A stretch of DNA of 48,518 nucleotides from a virus, in the IMG/VR virus record IMGVR_UViG_3300031952_000029, positions 1-48,518 of that record. One strand, written 5' to 3'. Of this stretch, positions 32,609 to 39,626 are shown one piece after another. Numbering within the stretch: the stretch's first letter is position 1; the number at the start of each line of letters is the position of its first letter. The translations under genes were made by a program, and so were the position numbers. The notes beneath the pieces were generated by a model, which saw nothing but the letters and a program-made list of their open reading frames with translations, searched no databases and was not told the origin of the DNA.

Positions 32609-32626
32609 ATAAAATAACGATTTTAT
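32609..32626. repeat. ATAAAA-N6-TTTTAT palindrome
   Basis: A perfect copy with spacer TAACGA, 13 bases upstream of the methyltransferase ATG. Confidence 0.7.
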
Positions 32627-32637
32627 ATGTTTTTTAA

Positions 32638-32655
32638 ATAAAACAATGGTTTTAT
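32638..32655. repeat. ATAAAA-N6-TTTTAT palindrome
   Basis: A perfect copy with spacer CAATGG, 11 bases from the previous copy. It contains the stop codon (32652-32654) of the small membrane gene. Confidence 0.7.
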
Positions 32656-32780
32656 GGGATATAAACAGGAATAAACCAATTCAATAATATTAAAATTAAA
32701 ATATTGATTCCAAGCCAAATAGCAATTGCCATTAAGAAATGCTTTTTTATCCATTTACCGAGTGGTTCAAATTCTTCCAT
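32652..32780 (-). CDS. Small single-pass membrane protein (42 aa)
   Basis: A 42-aa frame starts two bases after the previous stop. It reads MEEFEPLGKWIKKHF, then a hydrophobic segment of about 24 residues (LMAIAIWLGINILILILLNW) and a short FIPVYIP end. A charged N-terminus plus one transmembrane helix is a believable phage membrane peptide. Its ribosome site is weak and translation may be coupled. Function is unknown. Confidence 0.5.
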   Translation of the reverse strand: MEEFEPLGKWIKKHFLMAIAIWLGINILILILLNWFIPVYIP

Positions 32781-32782
32781 TT

Positions 32783-33178
32783 TTATACAATCCCCAATTT
32801 AACAATTTCTTTTTCTAATTCACAAATTCCCTGTTTAATTTTATCAAGGGTAATAACATAAACATTATTTGCACCATTTGGATTGTAATTATAATCTATA
32901 ATAATCCAATCTCCAATTTTTATTTCCTTTTGCCATTTAGATTCAAGTAATACATCAAGCGTTTCTTTAGAATCTATATATTGAAAAGTACCTAAAAAAT
33001 AACCAAAGATATCTATATCTATGTGTTTTATTTTTTCTTTTATTCTTTGTGTGCGAATATGATTTTCATGACATGCACAATCTTCTGGTCTAAAAAATTC
33101 TTTTCCATCTTCTGCGATATATATCGTAGTTTTTATAACATGGGAAGGTACTAATTGTTCCGTATTGAGTATTTTCAT
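32783..33178 (-). CDS. Unknown protein
   Basis: This 131-aa protein is Ile/Lys-rich and contains a CACHE segment and a small beta-like region (KIGDWIIIDYNYNPNG). It starts at ATG 33178, about 68 bases from a predicted promoter (33253-33280), with GGGGAG in the leader. No family is recognised. It is followed by the 42-aa membrane protein and the adenine methyltransferase gene, which may share this promoter. Confidence 0.6.
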   Translation of the reverse strand: MKILNTEQLVPSHVIKTTIYIAEDGKEFFRPEDCACHENHIRTQRIKEKIKHIDIDIFGYFLGTFQYIDSKETLDVLLESKWQKEIKIGDWIIIDYNYNPNGANNVYVITLDKIKQGICELEKEIVKLGIV

Positions 33179-33252
33179 TTAATTTTTTATTCTCCCCAAT
33201 CAAACCCAAATAAAAATCAGTAACAAATTTTTCTCTTTCTGGTATATCTATT

Positions 33253-33280
33253 AGTATACCACAATTTCCCTGTTTGTCAA
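33253..33280 (-). promoter_or_regulatory. Sigma70-type promoter, extended -10, with inverted repeat
   Basis: On the - strand TTGACA (33280-33275) and TATACT (33258-33253) are 16 bases apart, with TG before the -10 (TGGTATACT). The -10 sits inside an inverted repeat, GGTATA and TATACC (33241-33260), which could be an operator. It lies in a gene-free gap and should drive leftward genes from 33178. Confidence 0.75.
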
Positions 33281-33297
33281 GGATTTCCGCAAATTTT

Positions 33298-33552
33298 TTA
33301 TTCTTGGATACTTTTATAACAATTACAACAATAATAAGCATATGGTGGTTGTGTTCTACCATCATAGCATTTCTCAACAGGAATACCGCAACCTGGACAA
33401 AATAATTTTGGATAGATTTTTCTACCAAGTTTTAGAATCGATTTTCCATAATTAGATGGAATATCACAACCCCTATATTCAATCCAGCGAGAAAAATCAA
33501 ATAAAATTTGACTAATTTTTATTAATATTTTAGTTATTATTTTTAATATCAT
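33298..33552 (-). CDS. Small protein with zinc-binding cysteines
   Basis: This 84-aa protein starts after AAGGAA. It has a hydrophobic/basic N-terminus (MILKIITKILIKISQILF) and a C-terminal set of cysteines (FCPGCGIPVEKC and YYCCNCYKS) typical of a zinc ribbon. The N-terminal helix might be amphipathic or membrane-bound. Function is unknown. Confidence 0.55.
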   Translation of the reverse strand: MILKIITKILIKISQILFDFSRWIEYRGCDIPSNYGKSILKLGRKIYPKLFCPGCGIPVEKCYDGRTQPPYAYYCCNCYKSIQE

Positions 33553-33562
33553 AAAAATTTCC

Positions 33563-34486
33563 TTATTGATAGTTGTATGCTGGTGGAAGTAACCATTTTA
33601 AAGACCCAAGCAAATATCTTGTATCATCAAAATCCATTAAAATTGTTTCATTGGGTATACCCATACAATTTATATTATTATTACAATTTATTTTTGGTTT
33701 TTCAGTATCTAATCTTATTCCAAACACTGCGGGGATAAGATAGTTAGTATAGGGATTTAATAAATATGCTTGTATGTTGTTCTTATATTGATCCACATCT
33801 TGCAAATTATATCTTGTCATTTTGTCAAATTGTGCAAGTTGATTGATATTCCAAAAGAAAAGTCTTGACCAAATAGGATAAATCCATTCTATATGTAAAT
33901 TTTCAAGTTTAATTTTAACGTATGTTTTTTGATATTTATACATATAGAGCCAAAATGTTTTACACGCTATCTCATCTTGCATATTGCACATACTTGCTAA
34001 GATTTCTGTTGACGCCGCTTGTGTTTTTGCTTCAAATATTTTTTCAGATTCTCCTAGGAATCCGTATGCTTGAACATGAATCAGTTCATGTACAAGAGTT
34101 TCTAAGAAGTCCCTCTCATCATTCCAACTTTTATCATATAAATATCTATCATTGATTGTAATGATATTATCAAGTCCCATGTCATATTTAAATCCAGCAA
34201 CAGATAGTGATTCCTTTGCTTCATAGGGAATAAAAACGACAACATCAGGATATATAGGAATATCTATCAGCCCGTCAAATAAAAAATATGGAACAATTTT
34301 ATCAGTATAAATTGCTAAAAATTTGCTATTATAATAATTCTCGTCGAGATATTGTGAAGCTGTTACATCTATTTGGGTTTCAAATGGTATTGGTCTACCT
34401 GCTTTTATAAAAGATATTTCAGCAAGAACCATTTGTGATGGAATATGAGTTGTTTTTTCTATATTGAATATAAAAATAGACATCAA
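33563..34486 (-). CDS. Membrane-anchored HEXXH zinc metallopeptidase-like protein
   Basis: The frame has a zincin motif, LETLVHELIHVQAYGF (HELIH), with several following acidic residues (GESEKIFEAKTQ) that could supply the third ligand. The protein is at least 307 aa. The same frame stays open upstream, encoding a basic stretch and a full transmembrane helix (KIFLIIIGIILFLLMSIFIF), to an AGGAGG at 34604-34609, but no ATG, GTG or TTG is present between that site and 34486. The TTG at 34486 and ATG at 34483 lie within the helix. So the true start is unclear. A peptidase facing outside the cell or at the membrane is inferred. Confidence 0.6.
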   Translation of the reverse strand: MMSIFIFNIEKTTHIPSQMVLAEISFIKAGRPIPFETQIDVTASQYLDENYYNSKFLAIYTDKIVPYFLFDGLIDIPIYPDVVVFIPYEAKESLSVAGFKYDMGLDNIITINDRYLYDKSWNDERDFLETLVHELIHVQAYGFLGESEKIFEAKTQAASTEILASMCNMQDEIACKTFWLYMYKYQKTYVKIKLENLHIEWIYPIWSRLFFWNINQLAQFDKMTRYNLQDVDQYKNNIQAYLLNPYTNYLIPAVFGIRLDTEKPKINCNNNINCMGIPNETILMDFDDTRYLLGSLKWLLPPAYNYQ

Positions 34487-34580
34487 TAAAAATAATATAA
34501 TTCCAATAATTATTAAAAATATTTTTGTGTTTTTTGATTGTTTATTATTCTTGGAATAGCTGATTGTATTTTTGTATCTT

Positions 34581-34880
34581 TTAGTTTTTTTGATAATAAA
34601 TATCCTCCTTTATATTTGCAACAGCATTTTTAAATGCTACAATTTGGTCTTTATTAATCAATACAATTTCATAGATATAATATTCTTTTCCTGTTAAAAA
34701 ACACCAAATTGCTTTTATTGCTTCTTTAAATTTTGTATATCCTGGTTTTTGTAGAGCATAAAAAGAATCTATTTTATGAGAAATATAAACTTCTCCAAAT
34801 CCCTTTTCATCTTCCCATTGCTTGATCTCAAGACAACTACATCCGCAACTACAACTTACATGAATAACGTTAGAATTCAT
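34581..34880 (-). CDS. Cysteine-rich small protein, unknown
   Basis: This 99-aa protein begins with MNSNVIHVSCSCGCSCLEIK, a cluster of four cysteines in seven residues, then a mixed beta/alpha region (FGEVYISHKIDSFYALQK, YYIYEIVLINKDQIVAF). Cys-x-Cys-Gly-Cys-x-Cys leads like this occur in uncharacterised phage early proteins. It starts after AAAGGAGA and overlaps the previous stop. It may bind metal. Confidence 0.6.
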   Translation of the reverse strand: MNSNVIHVSCSCGCSCLEIKQWEDEKGFGEVYISHKIDSFYALQKPGYTKFKEAIKAIWCFLTGKEYYIYEIVLINKDQIVAFKNAVANIKEDIYYQKN

Positions 34881-35091
34881 TTATCTTCTCCTTTAATGAA
34901 AATATTATTTTTTTTGCTATATGTACTAGTATAGCAAGAACATAATCTTCATTGTATTTCTTTGCTTCTTGAAAATATGCAACCTCAGAATAATAATTGT
35001 ACCCATCAGATAAATCATATTCGTGTTTTAATAATATTTCAACAATATTTCTGTATTCAGGATCAACTAATTTCAAGTTATGTTCATTCAT
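34870..35091 (-). CDS. Small helical protein, unknown
   Basis: This 73-aa, mainly helical protein starts after AAAAGGAGA. It contains RNIVEILLKHEYDLSDGYNY and YVLAILVHIAKKIIFSLKEK. It overlaps the next gene by 11 bases. No function can be assigned. Confidence 0.55.
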   Translation of the reverse strand: MNEHNLKLVDPEYRNIVEILLKHEYDLSDGYNYYSEVAYFQEAKKYNEDYVLAILVHIAKKIIFSLKEKINEF

Positions 35092-35112
35092 TTTATCTCC
35101 TTTTTTAAAATA

Positions 35113-35331
35113 TTATTCTAATTGATTTGTTTCTTGTATCCAATGAGCATAATCCAATTGTTTTTTATAATAACCTAAAATCATATTTCCAATTTGATAT
35201 AGGGTTGCCACTTTAGCACTAAAGGGGTCGCTTATTTTTTCCTTTGCTATATTATAATTGATATTATCCATAATTTGAGATAATATCATAGGATAATTTA
35301 TATTTTCATGATGTATAAAATAATCAACCAT
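35113..35331 (-). CDS. Small helical protein, unknown
   Basis: This 72-aa helical protein starts six bases after the stop of the previous small gene. It reads like a compact four-helix or two-helix protein (NYPMILSQIMDNINYNIAK, KVATLYQIGNMILGYYKKQL). No family is recognised. Confidence 0.55.
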   Translation of the reverse strand: MVDYFIHHENINYPMILSQIMDNINYNIAKEKISDPFSAKVATLYQIGNMILGYYKKQLDYAHWIQETNQLE

Positions 35332-35337
35332 TATTTT

Positions 35338-35511
35338 TCACTCTCTTATACGTCTTAAAATTTCTTTTTCGCAACTATCTAATTGTGACATTAATAATTG
35401 TTCTCTTTCTACTGTATTGTCATATATTTCCAAATTAATTATTGCTTCTTTATATTCTTGTATTAGTTCAGTATTACAAAATTCAGAGATAATTTTTTTA
35501 TATTCATTCAT
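35338..35511 (-). CDS. Small acidic coiled-coil protein (57 aa)
   Basis: A 57-aa frame lies between the IMPDH-like gene and the gene at 35331. It starts at ATG 35511, about 13 bases after GGGAGG, and ends at TGA six bases before the next ATG. It is almost entirely helical (NEYKKIISEFCNTELIQEYK, VEREQLLMSQLDSCEKEIL). No function can be assigned. Confidence 0.6.
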   Translation of the reverse strand: MNEYKKIISEFCNTELIQEYKEAIINLEIYDNTVEREQLLMSQLDSCEKEILRRIRE

Positions 35512-35517
35512 AATTAT

Positions 35518-36471
35518 TTATTCCTCCCAAAATTTTTCATTCGTAGGTACAATTCTGCAATTATTGGGAATATTATGATAATCATAACATCCCAAATATG
35601 TGCAAGCTGATCGAATATCCCATAAAATACGGTTAATAATTTCAGAGGCTGGGAATTTTTTTGCAATGTCAATTTCAATTTCCTTTCCTTCAATAGATTT
35701 TATATCTTTGTTCATTACTATGTGCAATTCTTTTGAGGCCATCCCATAGATCTTTCCTGTATTGTCGGCCTCCTTACTATATGCAAGCACAGAACCCAAC
35801 ATAATATAATCTGCCCCACAGGCAAACGATTTTACCATATCTGCCGTGTGACGTATTCCTCCATCAATAACTAAATTAATATCAACATCAGAACATTCTT
35901 TTAATACAGCAAGCGCATTGCGTCCGACTCCGGTAGCTAAACGAGTGGTGCAGCAGGCGCCAGAGCCAATACTACATCTAACAAAATCATATCCAGAATC
36001 TTTCAAAAATTGTGCTGCTTGTGCTGTGACAATGTTTCCAGTCATTAAAGATATTTCGCTTCCAAACCTATCTCGCAATCTTTTCCCAATGTCTCCAAGG
36101 CGATTCAAATGTCCATTGGCGAGGTCTACGCAAAGCATCTTCGCACCTTGTTCAAATGCACAAGTCGCTATATCAAACTCAATATCCCAACAACTTACTC
36201 CTATTGCAACTCCAAATGGAATATTTAATTCTCCGAATTTATGAATACTGCGAACTCTTTCTTCTGAAGTTGCAAATCTATGTAGGATTCCCAAGCAGCT
36301 ATTTTCTGCCATTGCAATAACTAATTGTTCTCCAGATACGCCTTTCATTGGACTGGAAAAAATTGGATATAGCCCATGAAAATCAGATTCTAAGATTACC
36401 TGATTGCGAGAATCTAATAAACTAGTTTTTATCGGCAATAAATATATATTATTATAATCAGATTCTTCCAT
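35518..36471 (-). CDS. IMP dehydrogenase/GMP reductase family enzyme
   Basis: This 317-aa TIM-barrel protein has the family's catalytic loop, CSIGSGACCTTRLATGVG, with Cys174 as likely nucleophile, and the phosphate-binding VIDGGIRHTADMVKSFACGADYIMLG. The FSSPMKGVSG start and the short length without CBS domains fit GMP reductase better than bacterial IMPDH. The signature is altered (Ser for Gly and Ser for Pro around the loop). It would convert GMP to IMP or act on a related purine nucleotide. It starts after AAGG and overlaps the SGNH-like gene by 14 bases, suggesting a shared pathway. Confidence 0.8.
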   Translation of the reverse strand: MEESDYNNIYLLPIKTSLLDSRNQVILESDFHGLYPIFSSPMKGVSGEQLVIAMAENSCLGILHRFATSEERVRSIHKFGELNIPFGVAIGVSCWDIEFDIATCAFEQGAKMLCVDLANGHLNRLGDIGKRLRDRFGSEISLMTGNIVTAQAAQFLKDSGYDFVRCSIGSGACCTTRLATGVGRNALAVLKECSDVDINLVIDGGIRHTADMVKSFACGADYIMLGSVLAYSKEADNTGKIYGMASKELHIVMNKDIKSIEGKEIEIDIAKKFPASEIINRILWDIRSACTYLGCYDYHNIPNNCRIVPTNEKFWEE

Positions 36472-37150
36472 GTTTTTCCTTTTCTTTTTTAATCAAGGAT
36501 TTGATAGTTTTTTCTACTGTTTTTGCAACCACCCTGTGTCCCATGCTAGTTATATGATTATTGTTAGGTTGAACATAAAATCTTGGATTAGTTTCTTGAT
36601 CCCGCTGCCCTATTATTTTATTATCTCCAATATTTGCCACATATTCATAATTATCTTTAACAAATTTATTAAATATTTGTCTATTGGTTTCAAAAGTAGC
36701 GGCCGTGTCTAAACTACGGGGAAGTATAGTTACAGCAACAACTTTGATATTTAAATTTTGTAATAATTTGCAATAATCATTATAGTTTTTTATAACAATT
36801 TCAATATCTGCATCAAAATATAAATCATTGGTTCCACACCAGACGCAAGCTATGTCGCTGCTATGAACATTTTTAGGAGTTAATAAATTTTGAAATTTAA
36901 TTAGATGTTCCAGCTTTAACATTGTTCTGCCTAAATTAATAACTTTATATTTTTCTCCCAAGAATATTTGAAGAAAATAAGGATATCCATAATTATTTTC
37001 AGAATCGATTCCTACAGTTAAACAATCTCCTATACAGTATATCTTACGAATTTTACCAATCTTGATATTGTCATCAACAATTGCCTTGATTTCTTTATAT
37101 TGGGCATCCCAATATATCCTATCTGCATCTATGGTGTCTGGTATTGTCAT
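36458..37150 (-). CDS. SGNH-hydrolase fold protein with altered catalytic residues
   Basis: This 230-aa protein follows the SGNH/GDSL block pattern. Block I is CIGDCLTVG (the nucleophile position is Cys43 instead of Ser), block II has Gly74 in INLGRTML, block III is WCGTNDLY with Asn108, and block V is NNNHITSMGH with His199 but Asn196 where Asp is usual. It could be a thioesterase-like or transferase variant, or a non-catalytic binder. It lies between the ThyX-like gene and the IMPDH-like gene, overlapping the latter. The substrate is unknown. Confidence 0.72.
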   Translation of the reverse strand: MTIPDTIDADRIYWDAQYKEIKAIVDDNIKIGKIRKIYCIGDCLTVGIDSENNYGYPYFLQIFLGEKYKVINLGRTMLKLEHLIKFQNLLTPKNVHSSDIACVWCGTNDLYFDADIEIVIKNYNDYCKLLQNLNIKVVAVTILPRSLDTAATFETNRQIFNKFVKDNYEYVANIGDNKIIGQRDQETNPRFYVQPNNNHITSMGHRVVAKTVEKTIKSLIKKEKEKHGRI

Positions 37151-37175
37151 ATTATATCTTGTTAGAATAGAAATT

Positions 37176-37697
37176 CTATAAATTAAAAAATTCAGGATGT
37201 TCTACCTGAACCAATATTTCATCACAAAAATATCTCCACTGAGAAAGTTTGTGATTATAACGTTGATCAATAATATTTTTTAATGCTTTATAGTTAGTAA
37301 CCATAATTCTACGTTGTAAAAATCCTTCGGGGAGATTGTTTTTTATTTCTTCAAGATTCCCCTTGTCAATCATTATATTTAATTGATCAAGAATATTTTC
37401 ATTTATTAGCTCTTCAAAATCTTGTTGCGCAAGGTGTTCTTTGGTAATCGTGTACATAGTTGATTCACTCAGCCAAGAATTACCAATACGATAAGTTGCT
37501 ATTTGTTGCCAAAAATATCTTGGAGCAGTAATGTCCAACCATACTGCGATAAATTCTAAAAACTTATTATGTCCACCGTTTTTAGAAGCAAGGTTTAGAC
37601 ATACTGGAATCATTTTTTCCGGAGATTGATTTCTGCTCAAAGATGTCCCCAGCAATGCTTCTTTATATCCGTATTCGGCCAATTTTTTTACTTTCAT
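37176..37697 (-). CDS. ThyX-like (flavin-dependent thymidylate synthase-fold) protein
   Basis: This 173-aa protein resembles short phage relatives of ThyX: GHNKFLEFIAVWLDITAPRY, then a QQIATYRIGNSWLSESTMYT region where ThyX carries its RHR motif, and a C-terminal NYKALKNIIDQRYNHKLSQW. The RHR-x7-S motif is not intact (YRIGNSWLSES). It could act on a pyrimidine nucleotide in a changed way, or just bind one. No ribosome site is visible; a near copy of the palindrome touches the start codon. The family call is moderate. Confidence 0.5.
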   Translation of the reverse strand: MKVKKLAEYGYKEALLGTSLSRNQSPEKMIPVCLNLASKNGGHNKFLEFIAVWLDITAPRYFWQQIATYRIGNSWLSESTMYTITKEHLAQQDFEELINENILDQLNIMIDKGNLEEIKNNLPEGFLQRRIMVTNYKALKNIIDQRYNHKLSQWRYFCDEILVQVEHPEFFNL

Positions 37698-37698
37698 A

Positions 37699-37716
37699 AT
37701 AAAATCTAACTTTTGT
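37699..37716. repeat. Near copy of the ATAAAA-N6-TTTTAT palindrome
   Basis: ATAAAA-TCTAAC-TTTTGT has one mismatch in the right arm. It overlaps the end of the gene at 37706 and touches the start of the ThyX-like gene. Confidence 0.5.
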
Positions 37717-37978
37717 TCAATTTTTTAATTTCATCCCTAATCCATCCAGGAACACAGAACGGCAAAAATGGACTATTTAATAATCCATCATGTGCCAATA
37801 CGACTGCTGCGCCTAATAATGCTAAGGACTGAAGTCTTTCTATACTTAAATTATCTCCATCATTGTTTGGAAAAGTACATAAACAACTCCAATCTTCTTC
37901 ACTATCATCAGATTCAGAAAAATGAAGTCCCCAATCATCATCTTCCATATTTAAAATATGATAATAATCACATCCCAT
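37706..37978 (-). CDS. Acidic small protein, unknown
   Basis: This 90-aa protein starts after AGGAA. The N-terminal half is very acidic (NMEDDDWGLHFSESDDSEED) with a CLC motif. The C-terminal half is more hydrophobic (IERLQSLALLGAAVVLAHDG, PFLPFCVPGWIRDEI). An acidic, DNA-mimic-like surface is conceivable but not shown. No family is recognised. Confidence 0.5.
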   Translation of the reverse strand: MGCDYYHILNMEDDDWGLHFSESDDSEEDWSCLCTFPNNDGDNLSIERLQSLALLGAAVVLAHDGLLNSPFLPFCVPGWIRDEIKKLNKS

Positions 37979-37996
37979 CTTAATTCCTATAATTAT

Positions 37997-38215
37997 TTAT
38001 AAAGTGGATTGAATATATTTATCGACTGTCGATTGGTTATATCCAACTGACAACAAACAACATCGTATTTCTTCAATAATAGTTTCGAATTCTTGTCCTG
38101 TCCAATTTGTAAATTCTTTATGAACATGTGTTTTAGAATTTAAATCTACAAACTCTAATACAAAATCTAATACGAATTTTGATTCTTCTTCTTCTATTTT
38201 TGTATTATCTTCCAT
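37997..38215 (-). CDS. Small acidic protein under its own promoter
   Basis: This 72-aa, acidic, helical protein starts at ATG after AAAGGAG and lies about 30 bases downstream of a near-consensus promoter (38247-38275). It is the first gene after that promoter and so likely abundant early. Its sequence (EEEESKFVLDFVLEFVDLNS, FETIIEEIRCCLLSVGYNQS) gives no family. Confidence 0.6.
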   Translation of the reverse strand: MEDNTKIEEEESKFVLDFVLEFVDLNSKTHVHKEFTNWTGQEFETIIEEIRCCLLSVGYNQSTVDKYIQSTL

Positions 38216-38246
38216 GCCATACTCCTTTCTTTTTCAATATATTTTG

Positions 38247-38275
38247 ATTATAACATATTAACATAATTAAGTCAA
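38247..38275 (-). promoter_or_regulatory. Near-consensus sigma70 promoter, extended -10
   Basis: On the - strand TTGACT (38275-38270) is followed after 17 bases by a perfect TATAAT (38252-38247), preceded by TG (TGTTATAAT). It drives leftward transcription of the gene at 38215 and those beyond, including the ThyX-like/SGNH/IMPDH-like group. The end of the gene at 38267 overlaps its -35. Confidence 0.85.
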
Positions 38276-38551
38276 GTTATTATCAATATCAATATCTAAT
38301 TTTATTTTTTTTCTTCTATGATTTTTTGTTGAATGTTCGTTTGTTTTATAATAATCAATTATATCACCAAAATTTTTGGTTATATAACCAATAATTGAAT
38401 TCCACGAGTCGAAAGATTTATAACAGGAAAGATGCATAAACATATTAATATATGGATTATCAAGAGGTATCATCATATACCATACGTCATCTTTAGTTAT
38501 ATTTTTATCTTTCATAATTTCTTGTTTGCAATAAAAACAATATTTAATCAT
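38267..38551 (-). CDS. Small protein with putative zinc site, unknown
   Basis: This 94-aa protein starts with MIKYCFYCKQEIMKDKNITK and later has FMHLSCYKSF, giving a C-x2-C plus H-x2-C pattern that could bind zinc. The C-terminus is very basic then acidic (KNHRRKKIKLDIDIDNN). No strong ribosome site is seen. Its last bases overlap the promoter at 38247-38275. No function is recognised. Confidence 0.55.
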   Translation of the reverse strand: MIKYCFYCKQEIMKDKNITKDDVWYMMIPLDNPYINMFMHLSCYKSFDSWNSIIGYITKNFGDIIDYYKTNEHSTKNHRRKKIKLDIDIDNNLT

Positions 38552-38560
38552 AGATCAAAA

Positions 38561-38887
38561 TTATATTTCTCCCAAATATTTCGCTCCAAGTTTTACTAAA
38601 ATATTTGCCAACAAAACCCTATGGCAAAAATCTCCTGATTTACAAAAACAAACTAACACAACTTCTTTTTGTTTCAATAACCATTCCCATAAATCCCTAT
38701 TATTTTTATAAGATTGTCGCATTTTAATAATATATTTTTCAGTATATTGTTCTTTAGTTATGGAGTTACTTTTATAACCCATGACTATTTCCCAAGTTGG
38801 AGCAAAAGTTTTTACTCCAGTTTTTACTGTAATATCGAATCTATTGATACCGTTATATTTATATTGAGAAGTATAAATTTTTAACAT
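38561..38887 (-). CDS. DUF488-like protein
   Basis: This 108-aa protein contains EVVLVCFCKSGDFCHRVLLA. The pattern C-x-C-(x)-G-x-x-C-H-R matches the DUF488 family of small cysteine proteins. The N-terminal part (IYTSQYKYNGINRFDITV, FAPTWEIVMGYK) is also compatible. The biochemical function of this family is not established. It lies among small early genes. Confidence 0.68.
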   Translation of the reverse strand: MLKIYTSQYKYNGINRFDITVKTGVKTFAPTWEIVMGYKSNSITKEQYTEKYIIKMRQSYKNNRDLWEWLLKQKEVVLVCFCKSGDFCHRVLLANILVKLGAKYLGEI

Positions 38888-38896
38888 TTTATATTT

Positions 38897-39136
38897 TTAT
38901 AAATCTGTTTTTGTAATAAGATTATTACATTTTGTACATTGCCATTTGTATATACTACCATCTGGATTCCAAACATTTGCAAAATAAGAATGTTTTTTAA
39001 ATTTACACAACAATAACCCCAACCATTTTGGGCTATTTATTTCTCCCAACGAAGATATTGAAAAAGAAATTGAAAATATCCACCAGTTCCAATCAAATCC
39101 GTGCCAGCCTGTCAAAAGTCTTTCCCTGTTGTCCAT
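38897..39136 (-). CDS. Small CxxC protein, unknown
   Basis: This 79-aa protein probably starts at ATG 39136, with AAAGGA nine bases upstream. The frame is open to 39172, and both starts overlap the previous gene. It has a Trp-rich N-terminal part (GWHGFDWNWWIFSISFSI) and a C-terminal KWQCTKCNNLITKTD zinc-binding-like knuckle with a second Cys earlier. No family is recognised. Confidence 0.5.
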   Translation of the reverse strand: MDNRERLLTGWHGFDWNWWIFSISFSISSLGEINSPKWLGLLLCKFKKHSYFANVWNPDGSIYKWQCTKCNNLITKTDL

Positions 39137-39345
39137 CTTGAGTATCCTTTCATATCTTTTTTCTTCTGCCATGATGTCAAAAATCCAATTTCTATCAATC
39201 TTTTGCGCAATTCTTTTTCCAATAAATTCCCATCTTCTATTCTTTGTTGCGTATAACCTCCATCAATTTTGTCTGGAAGATATGATATTATAAATTTGCT
39301 AAACAAAAAATCATTGTTTAGTTTTTCTATTTCTTCTATGGTCAT
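39112..39345 (-). CDS. Small helical protein, unknown
   Basis: This 77-aa protein starts at ATG after AAAAGGAG. It is helical and charged, with DGGYTQQRIEDGNLLEKELR in the middle. It overlaps the next gene by about 25 bases. A perfect palindrome copy lies 25 bases before its start. No function is recognised. Confidence 0.6.
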   Translation of the reverse strand: MTIEEIEKLNNDFLFSKFIISYLPDKIDGGYTQQRIEDGNLLEKELRKRLIEIGFLTSWQKKKDMKGYSRWTTGKDF

Positions 39346-39370
39346 AATAACTCCTTTTTATATGTTCAAT

Positions 39371-39388
39371 ATAAAAGCAGTGTTTTAT
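39371..39388. repeat. ATAAAA-N6-TTTTAT palindrome
   Basis: A perfect copy with spacer GCAGTG, in the gap between the genes at 39399 and 39345. Confidence 0.7.
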
Positions 39389-39398
39389 CATAAATTTT

Positions 39399-39596
39399 TT
39401 ATATTTCTCCCAATAAGATGTTCATATCATGCTTGTCTTGTTCGTGACTTCTTATTCTACCTTCATTTTGACCTAAATAATAGAATGCCAAAGCAACCTG
39501 TTCGGGATCATCAAGATCAACATATTCACCAGATATCATTGCATTTTCAATTTCTCTTAATTTTCTTCTGTATGATTCTTCTAGATATTTTATCAT
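39399..39596 (-). CDS. Small charged helical protein, unknown
   Basis: This 65-aa protein starts at ATG after AAGGAAAA. It is helical and charged (YLEESYRRKLREIENAMISG, DDPEQVALAFYYLGQNEGRI). A near palindrome copy lies 12 bases before the start. No function is recognised. Confidence 0.6.
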   Translation of the reverse strand: MIKYLEESYRRKLREIENAMISGEYVDLDDPEQVALAFYYLGQNEGRIRSHEQDKHDMNILLGEI

Positions 39597-39608
39597 TTTA
39601 TTTTCCTT

Positions 39609-39626
39609 ATAGAATCTGTGTTTTAT
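39609..39626. repeat. Near copy of the ATAAAA-N6-TTTTAT palindrome
   Basis: ATAGAA-TCTGTG-TTTTAT has one mismatch in the left arm. It fills the gap between the methyltransferase stop (39627) and the start at 39596. Confidence 0.55.

Noticed and set aside
33090-33428. 112-aa frame on the - strand
   Set aside because: It overlaps two better genes (33298-33552 and 32783-33178) and spans a promoter in the gap; its sequence has no consistent domain.
27597-37697. 2-aminoadenine (Z-genome) pathway
   Set aside because: MazG-like and purine genes are present, but no PurZ-like synthetase, DatZ-like dATPase or DpoZ-type polymerase is visible in the window; the polymerase is DnaE-type.
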